Translations under genes and position numbers: made by a program | Assembly (NCBI GenBank): GCA_018296165.2 | Contig: JACKQL020000120.1 | Coordinates: forward strand, 1-64,000 | Reading direction: 5' to 3' | Length of the DNA: 64,000 bases | Source: Termitomyces sp. T153 | Taxonomy: Eukaryota > Basidiomycota > Agaricomycetes > Agaricales > Lyophyllaceae | Part shown: piece by piece, positions 32,001-41,964 of the stretch | How the letters are laid out: each line of letters starts with the position of its first letter | Numbering within the stretch: the first letter of the stretch is position 1 | Notes under the pieces: generated by a model | Seen by the model: the letters and a program-made list of their open reading frames with translations, nothing else | Databases searched by the model: none | What the model was told of the DNA's origin: nothing

Positions 32001-34947
32001 GTTTGTGAGTTCTAGGCCATTTATGCAACCTTGCTCTCCATTCCTGGCCAAGGATAAGTCCAGAGACAGTTAGAGAAGTCTTATGTAGTTCTGTCATTCT
32101 CTAGAACTTGAGGTGCTGCCTGGGTTGAATTGGTGGAGGCCTCTTTTTGGCAGAGGCAGCACAGGATTCAGTTGGTGACTGTCTCATCCTAGCAGAGGTG
32201 CTCCAGGGCAAGGGGGAGTTTGGGGGCTGTCATCCCATGGGTTATTCCTCTTGGGGTAGGTGGTTCTTTTGGTGGAGCTGTGTTGGGGAACCGTATTGAG
32301 GGCCTAAGGGTTACTGGTTTGTTGGCAGAGTGCGCAGGGCCAGTAGTATGAAGGCAGTGTGGAGGTTGGTGGTCTTTTGTCCCTTCCCAGGGTGGAGCCA
32401 GTAACGGGGTGGTGTGAGGGTTGGCAGAGTGTTGGCCTTGCTGGCAGAGCTCTTTTATACTCAGTGGGTTAGGGCAGGGTTAGTTTGGGGTGAGCTCAGG
32501 GCCTCAGGTGGCAGTTTTTGTCCTTTTCCAGGGTGGAGCTGGCAGTGGAGGCGGTGGGGGGTCAGCAAAGTGTTGACTTCACTGGCAGAGCTCTCTTGGT
32601 TTTGGTGGGATGGGGTGGGATTGGTCTGTGTAGGTTCAGAGTGTTGTTTCTTTCTCCCAGAGTGGGAGTTAGCAGTGTGGGGTTGCAGAGTGAGGGTAGC
32701 CCGGTGGGTGGTTCATTGATAGAGTTGATTCTGGAGGTGATGCAGGGGGAAAGGAGGTCCAGGGAGCATTTGGTTGGTCCATTGTTTCCATTGTACAAAC
32801 CAGGGGTCCAGAGTCAAATGTGGGGATTGGGGTTGGTTCTTAACTTGTTAGTGGGGCTGTGTTGGAGGCAACACAAGTCAAAGAGGAGGCTCTGGAGTTG
32901 GGTTTTCCTCTTCGTTCAGTCAGTGCAATGACCAGATGTTTAACAGATTACCACTGAGTGGGAGTCATTGCATATGTGGCTCCCAGAGTCACATTTGGAT
33001 GTGGGGAGGGTCTGGCTGCCTTCCAAGGCTTTGGTGATTCTAGCCATTGTCCCTTTGTGGAAGTCTTTTGCTGCATTGGGGAGATGTTTCACAATATTGG
33101 AGGGCAGGGAAGTTGTCAGGGACATCAATCTGGACTTCAAGGGGGTTCAGGGGGTTAGGTATCTTTCCTTTGTGTGGAGGTCGAGGTTGCTATGAATGGG
33201 GGGTAGGTCTTGGCACTGTGGGGTGATCAACTAAATCTCTGATCAGGAAAAAGGTGCTGCTTCTTTAGAGGGCATCATTAGTTTCTTGATTGTCAGGGCA
33301 GAGTTGGAGGGCTGCCTCATCATTCTGGGCATCTGGATCGATCTCCATCAGCGTGGTTAGATTTTGCCAGGGGTGTTGTGGAATTCAAGAGAAAACTACT
33401 TGGGGGGTCCCAGAGTTTATTCTCTTGTTGGGGAAGCATTTTGTCAGGGGAGGGGAGTGGTACAGTGGTGGGTCTGGGGCTCCATGGGCGGGTTGCAGCA
33501 TGTGATGCCCTTGCTGGTGGGGCAGCACTTTCTTCAATGTCAAGTTGTTATTGGGGGGTTGCGGCATCCTTCCAATGTCAATTTGGGATGGGTAGCAACA
33601 GGGGAAAAACTAATTGCTTCTTATAGGAGGCATCAGCAATTTTAGGGCACTCCGGAGAAACTACTTTGTATGAGATTTGTTTCTGGGTACTCTAGTAGTG
33701 TGGTCCCAGTTTGATAGACATTTCCCAGTGTATGGGTGGGGTTTTGCAGAGTCGTTATCTAGTGATTTGTGATTGCGGGGTGGGTGCTGCAGGGCATCAT
33801 CATTTTGGTTAGCATTGTAGGTCCCCTGAGTTGGATGTCAGAGTTGGAGCAGGGGCCCCAGAGTTGCATTGCCAGGGTCTGGAGTTGCATGAGTGGCTTC
33901 AGAGTGGCTCAGAGGGGTTGGTTGGGGTGGCCTTGACCTGGTGCAGCATTATTTGAGCCATTGAGCTCACTCAAGTTGCTTAGCAGGCAAGCCCTCCAGG
34001 GATGTCAGAGCATATGTTCTTTATTGTTGGGGGTTTTTGGAGCTCAAAAGGGTTGATTGACAGTTTTGGGGATGATGGTGGAGCTTCCCCCTCCCTGATA
34101 TGAACATGTCAGTGAGTTCAAAGTACTCCAGGGAACTACTTCGCATGGGATCCTCTTTTCCCTATAGTTTGTTCTGACAGGGCAATTCCAATGCTGGGGT
34201 TGGGCATAGCATTGGTCTCAAGATCTTGCTCTGTTGTTGGTGGGGTTACTGGCTTGAGCTTGATTCCGATGATGGCAGAGCTAGTGTGGGAGGGCAGAAT
34301 TTCTTGGGGGTGGGTGTAGGTGAGAGTTGGATGGTCTGCTGGCATGGTAGAGGGGTTCTGCTATCGGGTTATGATGCTGTTGGGGACTTGCTGGGTTTGT
34401 TCTGACGGCTTGCAGAGTTGCTTGTGGGTTGGTGGATCCAAAGGCAGGCTTTGGGGAAGTGCGTTCTCAGTGATCTTGTTGTTGTTCTGGCAGGGTTGGC
34501 AATCTTCTTCATGCAATGGGTGATTTTTGCAGTGGGTTTGTGTTATTGTTGTTGGAGGGGTGGGGGTGTGGTGCCAGAGAAGTTTGTTGATCATTGGGTC
34601 GAATTATTGCTGGGGTTTAGCATGCTGCTTTTGGTGATGTTGGGGTCAACCTTTGTGGGGAAGCAGAGCTGGTGGAGAGGGTGGGAGAAGGGTGGGAGGT
34701 GGTCTGCGGGAGTGGTGTAGGGTTGGGCATGGGTGGGGAGGGTGTCCATGGAGAGAGCCATTGTATGGGTGTAACCAGAGCAGAAGGGACATTTGGTGTC
34801 AGGTCCACAACTCAATGTGCCTTGGCAAATTGGGCAGGGCCATATGAATCATAAGGGTTTCCAGGCACAGGTCAACCATAGACATTGGAAGTGTTTGGCA
34901 AACGTGTGTGCAGAGCTAGCATGGACATCACAAACAGGGTAAGGTAG
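29094..34947 (-). other. Non-coding interior with diverged tandem repeats
   Basis: No protein family is recognised on either strand. Visible structure: repeats with CTCCAGAGT(A/G)TTG at about 31,790-31,935; units of about 165 bp containing GGCAGAGTGTTG...TGGCAGAGCTCT at about 32,320-32,690; two similar roughly 70-bp units with GGCGGAGGTC at about 31,430-31,530. Short frames rich in Pro, Ser and Thr on the minus strand, one Cys-rich (30,094-30,477), follow from the G/T-rich plus strand. Confidence 0.55.
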
Positions 34948-34960
34948 AGTCTTGATATTA
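34948..34960 (-). promoter_or_regulatory. Candidate self-priming primer-binding site
   Basis: TAATATCAAGACT directly follows the 5' LTR on the minus strand. It has no TGG start expected of a tRNA primer, but is the reverse complement of AGTCTTGATATT(A) in the LTR about 32 bp downstream of the TATA box, where the mRNA should begin. Confidence 0.55.
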
Positions 34961-36100
34961 TGTCAGGTTCCGCTGACCATGGGGGCTCAGCTACACTGGG
35001 CAAGTCCTTACTAGGTGGATGTGATTTCCTGCACTGACAACTGGGCATTTGGAGGTGTCCCAAACACTGGAGACTTGTGAGGATAGTTGGTGGAGATTGA
35101 TCCAAGCAAGTCCAGGGAGGTCTGGAGGAGTAGGGGACAAGCTGTGGGAAGGGGGACAGGCTTGGCAGGGTTCAGGCACAAGTCCATATGCAAGTATTGC
35201 AGGTGCAGAGGAGGTGGAGGCTACACAAGTGATGGAAGCAGAGCTGGAGTTTGATGGGGGATCAACAGAGGTTGATAGAGTTTGGAGCCAAGCATGCAGC
35301 AAGGTCTGGAGTTGGTTAAAGAGTGTCTGGGATTTGTAATTGTAATTGTGGGGTTTGTGAAGGTGTTAAGGTTGGGAAAGATAGGAACATGATGGATGGG
35401 ATGGATCAAATGAGACAAGATGGAGTTGAACAAAATGAGATGGAGTTGAGACAAGATAGAGACAAGAATGAGAATAGATTCAGGCAGAGATATGAAATGA
35501 TAACAAAAATGATAATAGAATGGAGATAAGACAAGACTGGGAGACTGAGAGTAAGAAAACAAGACACAGAACATGAAACACAAGAGAGAAACAATCAGAC
35601 CATAGGTAATGTTAGGCAATATCAAGACTAGAGTACAAAGAGCTACTCTACATCTTATATACTGACTACTGGAGAGCTCTGGGAAATGTTGGCTGTGGTG
35701 GTGGGGCTTGGTGGAGCTTGACAGAGTTGACAGGTGTCAGTTACAATCAGAGGGCAGGCTGTGTTGATATGTTGATGGGATAAATTGGTGATGTGGGAGG
35801 TTGTCATGATACTCCAAAGTAAGTTGGAGGAACCAGGGTGTCAAGTTGATGATGTGTAATGGGGTCAGGCATAGCAGGGGAATGGTCCCAGGGGCTCAGG
35901 AGATCCAGGGGAAGTGTTGCCAACTGCAGGGAAGATGTCAGAGTTGGCCAGGGGGCTGTCAGAGTTAGCCAAGGATGTGTCAGAGTTAGCCAGAGTAGGC
36001 ACAGAGCACTGTGGAAAGTTCAGCGAGGCATTGGGGGAGGTTCTGGGGGGGTGGGGGGTTGTTGGGTGATGTGCAAGGGTCCAGGGAACAGGTCATGACA
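34961..36100 (-). repeat. 5' LTR (right) of the 28-36 kb element
   Basis: TGTCAGGTTCCGCTG...GGTCATGACA. A TATA-like TATATAAG on the minus strand near 35,652-35,660 and the R-region match AGTCTTGATATT (minus strand of 35,618-35,629) lie inside it. Confidence 0.9.
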
Positions 36101-36105
36101 GGTGC
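36101..36105. repeat. Target site duplication GGTGC (right)
   Basis: Partner of 27,928-27,932. Confidence 0.85.
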
Positions 36106-37251
36106 CAGAGGGGCTCTCACCACTTCCATGGGTCAGTGCAAGAGGTGAGTGAAGATACCCTCCTCACCATAGCACAGCCATTCAGTTGTGCCCAGGGGGG
36201 AGTGGCCTATACTCTCCTGGATTTGGAGTAGCACTTGGAAGCCCTCCCAAGGGTCAGCAGTGGGGGCATACCACCCATTATACCCCTCTACTGCAGGGAG
36301 CACTCTGATGGTTTGGAATTGACAATGGCATCCATTGTCAACCCATATAAACAAGCCCACATGAATTGCACTCCCAGACCAGTGGTGATCTGGGAAGCAT
36401 ATGCCATAGGTATATGCATGATTCACCCAGGAGGGAGGCACACAGTTAGTCAGGGATTGATATATCACCTCTGTCTCACTCAAGTTGTTAATTTGTGTAG
36501 GCAGCACTTGCAGGCTATACAGAGTGAAGTGTTAGGAGGTAATTGGAGAGAACTCCCCTACATAAGCCCAGTAGTTGTTGACTGCATCTTGATAGAGATG
36601 CAGCTGGACAACCACCATAGCAAACAGCCTCATATAGGCCATCTGTGCATGTGGAGTAGTCAGGGCCAGTGCCCAACCTGGAATGTATCTAGAGACCAAT
36701 TGTTGGTTTATGCACAATGAGGCATTGATGGCTACACCTGAATACAGGTTCTGCAAACCTAGGTGGCCATGGTGCAGGATGTACTGTGCCCATGCATCAA
36801 TGTCAAAATGGTGGCTGATCAGGACTTGATTAAGTCCTACTCCCCATGTATTATTATCTATATGGTCAAGCATGGCTGACAAATGTGACAGTAAGGAGAC
36901 CAGTATCCAATGACAGTCCCCTCTGGGCAGAGATGTTTCCAACTCTGGCAGTATCAGCTCCATGACCTGCCATATGGTGCAGTCTCTCAAGTCTGGAGAT
37001 GTATAGAAGGAGATCCAATGGAACTCCTGAGGGAGGAGAGTGACATGAATCCACTCCCTCATGGTAACCTTAGATCCACCTTCCCAAATGAGTTTCAGGA
37101 TCAGCCAAATCTGCTCTGGATTTATGGAGGCTTTATGGGATAGCCCCAAACTGACAGGAAGCTCTCTCACAAGATGATTTGTCACTTGTGATTGAGTACT
37201 ACCAGAATTCTCAGTTGCACAATGACAGACTATTTGTAGCAATGCTTTCAA
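36106..37251 (-). pseudogene. N-terminal part of an unknown gene split by the LTR element
   Basis: One minus-strand frame stays readable for 382 codons with only two stops, TAA at 36,532 and TGA at 36,133. It then continues in frame across the LTR element into 27,932-27,546 (about 510 codons in all). The protein is hydrophobic-rich with many His and Trp (LEWS-type helices, HHGHLGLQNLYSGVAIN, VDNGCHCQFQTIRVLPA). I recognise no domain. The first codons begin four codons after a stop, with no clear ATG. It could be a host gene or a transposon accessory gene. Both stops lie in codons that a single transition could create. Confidence 0.55.
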
Positions 37252-37740
37252 TGCCCTACTTCAGCTTAGTGAAATCCAGACAATGAAAATTTCCTAGATG
37301 ACAGGAAAATTACTAAATTTGTCACAGTTCTCCTTACAAATAACTCTTTCCAATTCTTATTACCAGCTCACAAAGCTGACCCATTCTTCGAAGGTAACAA
37401 GGTAACTATGTCCTCATGTGGAAGAAAATCACTACACAGACCCTTGGACTCAATTTATGATCCAGAAATTCAAAGTTCCCTATGCCATGAGAACTATGGC
37501 TCAAACAGTCAGGCAAAATACCCACATGCAGCTGGTTCATCAACTGCTTTCATATATTCTTTCCCAAGTCCATGGCTGGGCAATCAATGAGGGCTGGTGG
37601 TGCCACCTTCCTAGCTCAGTTGCAGTGGGCACCACATATGATTCAAGCTGTGGGCTGTTGTAAATCCAATACTTGGCAATACCATGTCAGACATCATCCT
37701 TCATTGATCCACACATTGATGTTTGCACATAGAAGCTTAT
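37252..37740 (+). pseudogene. Tyrosine recombinase C-terminal fragment
   Basis: The plus strand reads AHKADPFFEGNKVTMSS (37,370), then after frame changes KIPTCSWFINCF, GQSMRAGGATFLAQLQWAPH and MIQAVGCCKSNTWQYHVRHH (to about 37,710). This resembles the C-terminal catalytic part of fungal tyrosine recombinases, where 'G-S-x-R-x-G-G-A-T' holds the catalytic Arg and 'W-x-S-x-x-W-x-x-Y-x-R-x-H-P' precedes the active-site end. Such enzymes occur in Cryptons and DIRS-like elements. Stops and frameshifts inactivate it. The N-terminal part is absent. Confidence 0.6.
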
Positions 37741-38170
37741 GACTCCACACTTACATTTTTTTTTCTCTTTTGCATTGTCTCTCTCTGTGGACAAAGAATA
37801 ACACAAGGACACAGAAGCCCCTTTTGACTTTTCTTGTCTCCCTTTCCTTCTTGATTTTTTTTTTCTTTTTCTCTTCTATCATCCCTTTACTGAACATTTT
37901 TATCACTACACTTCTCATCACTTTATAGGACATTCTTACAGGATGGTACTACGATAATAAAACCACTCAGAAGATGGTTCTGACAATGGTCGGGGACCCT
38001 TGTCACCTATAAAGAGGTGTGGGCGCGAACATTGGAGGCAATTATGTCAGGATTTCAAAACTCCGAAACTCAGCACTTTCCGCGTTACAATCTGAGAAAC
38101 TCGGAATTCCCCAGAATCCGCGGACAATCAGAGTGAGCGTTTGTTTTACTGACTGCTTGATTTGTAACGA
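37741..38170. other. Spacer and change from CpG-poor to CpG-normal DNA
   Basis: T-rich sequence up to about 37,960, then CpG-containing sequence that probably holds the 5' region of the regulator gene. No coding feature is seen. Confidence 0.4.
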
Positions 38171-38193
38171 ACGACGATGGTGCAGGCTGAGCA

Positions 38194-39117
38194 ATGGCGT
38201 CTGGGCCGCCCAAGGCTGCGGACCTGCCCTTCCCGCCGACCTTCATGGGCTACCCGCCACCGCCGCCGCCGCAGGGCGTTTATCCATGCCCGCCGTTCCC
38301 GGCCGCGCAGGAGGCCAGTGACGGCGCGGGGACTGGGCAGCCGGGGTATATACGCACGGTCCATTATGATCATGTGCCGGCGTTGCGGCCAAAGCGCAAG
38401 CAGTCGAAAATAGCTGTGCGTGGGGTCTTGTCTCGTGTGTCGTTGCTGACTGCTGCCAGTGCATCAATTGCGCTCACGCGTGCAAGCGCTGCGACGAAAG
38501 GCGGCCGTGCCAGCGCTGCGTCCGCTACAAGATCGAAGAAACTTGCGTCGACACCCAGCGCAAGGAGCGCAAAAAGGGCATCAAGCGCGGGCCCTACAAA
38601 CGCAGGGAAAAGCTCCTCGCCACCGAGCACATCCCCGACGCAGAATTGCTCTCAGGCCCTGCCCCGCCCCCCGCCCCCCCTGGCCCCGTCCCGCCCCGCG
38701 CCCCCTGGCCCCGTCCCGCCCCCTGGCTTCTACCCCATGTACTTCCCGCCCCCGCACTTCATCCCCTGCCCTCCCACCCAAGACGCACACCCGTCCCACA
38801 CTGCCGCACCCCCACCTCCACACGACCTTGCGTACTTTGTGCCACCCTATGGCTACCCATTCCTGTATCCAGGGCCCTTCCAGCCCCCGCCCCCTGCCCC
38901 GGTCCCCAATGAGCAGCGCAAGACCGATGCCACCGCTGCCGCCCCTGCTGTGGGTGTCGTCCCTGGCGCTGTCACCCTGCCCGTTGAGAAGAAGAGGAGT
39001 GGTATAGAGGGAAAGGCGGCGAAGAAGGCTGAGGCTAGTCCGGCTCCCACTCCGATTGAGGCTCCGGTCGCCAGTGAACCAGTTAAAGACCGAGGGCGAC
39101 CATGCCGAGTGAGGTGA
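38194..39117 (+). CDS. Zn2Cys6 transcription regulator (frame broken by a 25-bp duplication)
   Basis: Fungal nuclear regulator with a Pro-rich N-terminus. Exon 1 (38,194-38,415, 74 residues, ATG start) ends RPKRKQSKIA. After a 44-bp intron, exon 2 opens with the zinc cluster CINCAHACKRCDERRPCQRC followed by Cys103: C75, C78, C85, C91, C94, C103 in C-x2-C-x6-C-x5-C-x2-C-x8-C spacing. A basic segment RKERKKGIKRGPYKRREK follows. Downstream is a Pro/Tyr-rich region (GFYPMYFPPPHF, PPYGYPFLYPGPF) and a Lys/Ala-rich end at 39,117. The zinc-cluster frame and the downstream frame differ; removing one unit of a 25-bp tandem duplication (38,680-38,729) joins them. Either the gene is frameshifted or this is an assembly error. 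CpG and codon use are normal, unlike the neighbours. Confidence 0.72.
   Translation: MASGPPKAADLPFPPTFMGYPPPPPPQGVYPCPPFPAAQEASDGAGTGQPGYIRTVHYDHVPALRPKRKQSKIAVRGVLSRVSLLTAASASIALTRASAATKGGRASAASATRSKKLASTPSARSAKRASSAGPTNAGKSSSPPSTSPTQNCSQALPRPPPPLAPSRPAPPGPVPPPGFYPMYFPPPHFIPCPPTQDAHPSHTAAPPPPHDLAYFVPPYGYPFLYPGPFQPPPPAPVPNEQRKTDATAAAPAVGVVPGAVTLPVEKKRSGIEGKAAKKAEASPAPTPIEAPVASEPVKDRGRPCRVR
38416..38459 (+). other. Intron of the Zn2Cys6 gene
   Basis: GTGCGT...GCCAG, 44 bp, phase 0. Splicing places the zinc cluster directly after KQSKIA. Confidence 0.75.
38680..38729. repeat. 25-bp tandem duplication in a Pro-coding tract
   Basis: CTGGCCCCGTCCCGCCCC occurs at 38,680 and 38,705. The 25-bp period is not a multiple of three. 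Confidence 0.85.
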
Positions 39118-39984
39118 GGCCATCAAAAACTGCTGCTGTTGTCGCTTCTCATCATTCCGTAAGTTGTCAAACCTAATCACTTTTCGTGTGAAGGTTCATT
39201 TTAAAGAATGTAGATCTGCCATATAACCTCTTTCCCCCTGCCCATCCATCACCCCCCAGCGCAAACTCGAAAACTCTAACCAACACCCGCCCCCCACGCT
39301 CATTGCCTTCGTCTTGCCCGCCTGGCTCTCTGCACTCCCTACTCACTCCCACCACTACCACAATCACCTAGTCCACCTCCGAATCTGGAAAAAGTCAGGC
39401 CGTCCGCTGGCTTTTTGACTCAAGTAACCCTTGGTGATGCTGGTTGATTGATTGACTTTTCTTCCTTCATGACAGCTAGGAACCGATAGACGCATTTATT
39501 TTTCTCTATCATCGATTGCTTCCCCCTAGCTCAATCCTCATTCTCGGTGTTGGTCGATTTGGAGAGTTGCTATTCATGTGTGCGTTCACTTTCTTGATCC
39601 TTTTTGGCCTTAGTATCTTGTTGATATATTGTATCTATCTACTCCGATCCTACATCCCTATCCAACCCCCGATCCCGTTCCGTTTGGCTTTTGTACAATA
39701 TTCATAGCTTGTTGATATAATTGAGGTTTTAGTCTGTAGCCCTTCAGCCCTGTTCGATTCTATGTACATAAGGAGGAGTGCAGCGCGATTGCCATACATT
39801 GAGTACTGGCACTACAGGCCCCGGCAAGCTCCTGCAACAACTTGTTCGCAAACTAGCAGATTTGAGGGAGAAACTTTGTAAAGTTCTAACTTCTAACTTT
39901 GCCGATTCGAGGCAAACATTTTGAGAAACTGACAGTGCAATACCAAGCATTTCAGGCATTAGAAAGACCATGTACTAGTAACGA
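39118..39984. other. Intergenic, no feature recognised
   Basis: Downstream region of the regulator gene. Pyrimidine-rich at 39,225-39,370; no gene or element end seen. Confidence 0.4.
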
Positions 39985-40109
39985 TGTTACCTGGAGTGGG
40001 TGCAGAGGGTGGGCAAGGGTTGGGGGAGTTTGGCAGGGCATTGGGAAGCACTCAGGGGAGCAAGCAGGTTGGAAGACAAGGTCAGGGGTTTGGGGAGCAG
40101 GTTGTGACA
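39985..40109 (-). repeat. LTR fragment of the TGTCACGACC family
   Basis: On the minus strand it starts TGTCACAACCTGCTCCCC at 40,109, a decayed version of the solo LTR start. Only about 125 bp remain. Confidence 0.55.
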
Positions 40110-40201
40110 AGCACAGTGTAGTGATTGAAGGCAATCCCCTGCAAATATGACACAGCAAAGGCCACTCGTGAGCTTTCAAGCTAGAAGGTAATGGGCTTAG
40201 C

Positions 40202-40778
40202 TTAGAACATTGTTAGACACTGGGTTAGAAAGATGTGCCACTTCCAGGGATCATGACCAGTGAAGGGTTTGGGCTTCTGTATGTCAAGTTTTCCTTCCTG
40301 AGCCAATGTGTCACGAGTGTTGTCCTGAATGTTTTGGGTTTGGGGTGGGGGTCCAGCATTGTAGTAGTAGTTGTTGTTGTTTCCATTGCCATGCTGGGGG
40401 GGAAGTTGTCCATAGCCAGGCTCCATCCTCTAGATGGTCCACCGTTGGGAGGTCTGCCACCAGGGGGCTGCTCTGCATTACCTGGGAGAGGCCTGGGAGC
40501 CCATCAAGGGGGAGGAGGTCCTCCAGGAGTAGGAGGTCCAAGGTAGTTGGCATTGGCAGGAGAGTTGGGCATTGGGACAGGTGAAGGGCAAGGGAGATTA
40601 GTGGGGAAAGAGAGTTGGGGTGCCCCAGGGCCTGTGGGCCACATAAGGAGGTGTTATTTACATGCATGAATAGCTCATTAAACCTGTTGAAAAACACTTG
40701 ATGTGACAAGCATGCTGAAGCTGATTTCAATGGCAGAGGAGGGAATGTAATGACATGACAAGCAGAAAGAGTGTCCAT
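40202..40778 (-). pseudogene. Gypsy gag N-terminal fragment
   Basis: The minus strand carries a Pro/Gly/Asn-rich leader (GYGQLPPQHGNGNNNNYYYN) and the capsid start KLDIQKPKPFTGHDPWKWHI then FLTQCLTMF near 40,205-40,275, typical of fungal gypsy gag ('KPEPFTGxDPxKWRxFLxQC'). It is truncated on the left. Together with the LTR scrap it forms a CpG-poor patch inside otherwise CpG-normal DNA. Confidence 0.65.
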
Positions 40779-40828
40779 TACTGTTTTTTAAACCTGTGAT
40801 GAACCTGTAGTCTTGGAATTTCCAAGGC

Positions 40829-41964
40829 TTAGCTTGGGTAGGTGGAATTTTCTGGTTGTGATAACAGATGTCGGAGTTCTGTTAGAGTGTATGAGATCAT
40901 TTTACAAGGAAAACGGTCGATAAAAGGAACTGCGTCTTCACTTCTTTCTGGCGGGGAGTGTGCTCCGATTCTCGTCAGGATCTGGAGACAAAAGTCGTAT
41001 GCATCCTTGATCGGGCACAGTCGTACTCGGGTTATCTTGGGCTCCGGAAAAGGTGAATGAAGGCGCCTGTGATTAATGTCGAGAAAATACACGATAGAGT
41101 CAGGATTTGAAGGGAGACCAGACGCAGACTCTGTTATTGGGAAAAGTGATCAATTGCAAAATGAGGGGTGTGATGGTACAAAACTGTCACCTGTTGGCGT
41201 AGGATGTAGTGTAGTCTTCTGACTTCATGTTATATGCACAATCGTCAACACGGTCTCCTGATTCATGAGGAGTAACGACTGTAGAGAGAATCAGTGAGTT
41301 GAAATCCCACTACAAGAATCTGATCCTGCCTATTTGTGGACCGTTAAAAGGTATTCTAGCCGGTTGCAAAGGCGTAATCGCTATACCTTCGCCTCCTTAT
41401 CGGAGGTGTCCCTTCCAACGACGGCGCACGCGATCTTGTGAAGGTCTTTGAGATTAAATCGCTATACTTGGAGTGTTTGTCACACAAAGGACTGGAAGAC
41501 GAGAAAGGACATCGCTCCATCTGAAGAGAGGAAGGAGGATATGAGCGATTCAGTAAGTATATCCTCGGAGGTTTGATTACGTGCTCGCGAAGCAACGAAT
41601 TGCTCTAAATGATCGTATTCAGTGAAATGAGGGGGACTTAAAGTGATTAGGCCGTGAGTACGTCTACCCAGAGGTTGATATCAAAACGGGGCGGCAAGAG
41701 AAGAACCAGACGCAACGTGAAACGGAGTTCTGGGCATCTTCGACATGATACAGAAATTCAAAGTCAAAGGATCTACAAGTCTTAACGGCGACGATAATGC
41801 AGCCGCTCCAAAATGGTGTGAGGCCGTGAAAATGTATCAGTTCTAGTTCTAGTAACAAGGGCCTGGGTCGAGTGCAAGGATCACTCCGTATCGTAGACTT
41901 CAGGTTGTTCATATTGGAGTTGATTCAATGGCAAGAGTCCCATGGCTGGTCGGAGGGCTCGGGT
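40829..41964 (-). other. Unassigned stretch with one protein-like frame
   Basis: A minus-strand frame at 40,829-41,092 (YFLDINHRRLHSPFPEPKIT ... FIDRFPCKMISYTLTELRHL) looks like real coding sequence but matches nothing I know. The rest to 41,964 has no feature I can support. Confidence 0.35.

Larger units (their letters stand above)
27933..36100 (-). mobile_element. LTR retroelement without recognisable gag/pol (LARD-like)
   Basis: An 8,168-bp element with two homologous LTRs (1,147 and 1,140 bp), a perfect 5-bp target duplication, a polypurine tract next to the left LTR on the minus strand (GAAAGGGGGGGTGA) and a primer-binding region next to the right LTR. It therefore reads from right to left. 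The 5.9-kb interior shows no protease, RT, RNase H or integrase motif in any frame. It is G/T-rich on the plus strand with diverged internal repeats. Large non-coding interiors of this kind are typical of LARDs, non-autonomous elements that borrow enzymes from relatives. CpG loss is heavy, so some coding capacity could have decayed beyond recognition. Confidence 0.8.

Noticed and set aside
38459..39180. Alternative frames of 182 (+) and 199 (-) codons over the regulator gene
   Set aside because: They are shadows of GC-rich Pro coding. The zinc cluster and spliced frame explain the region better.
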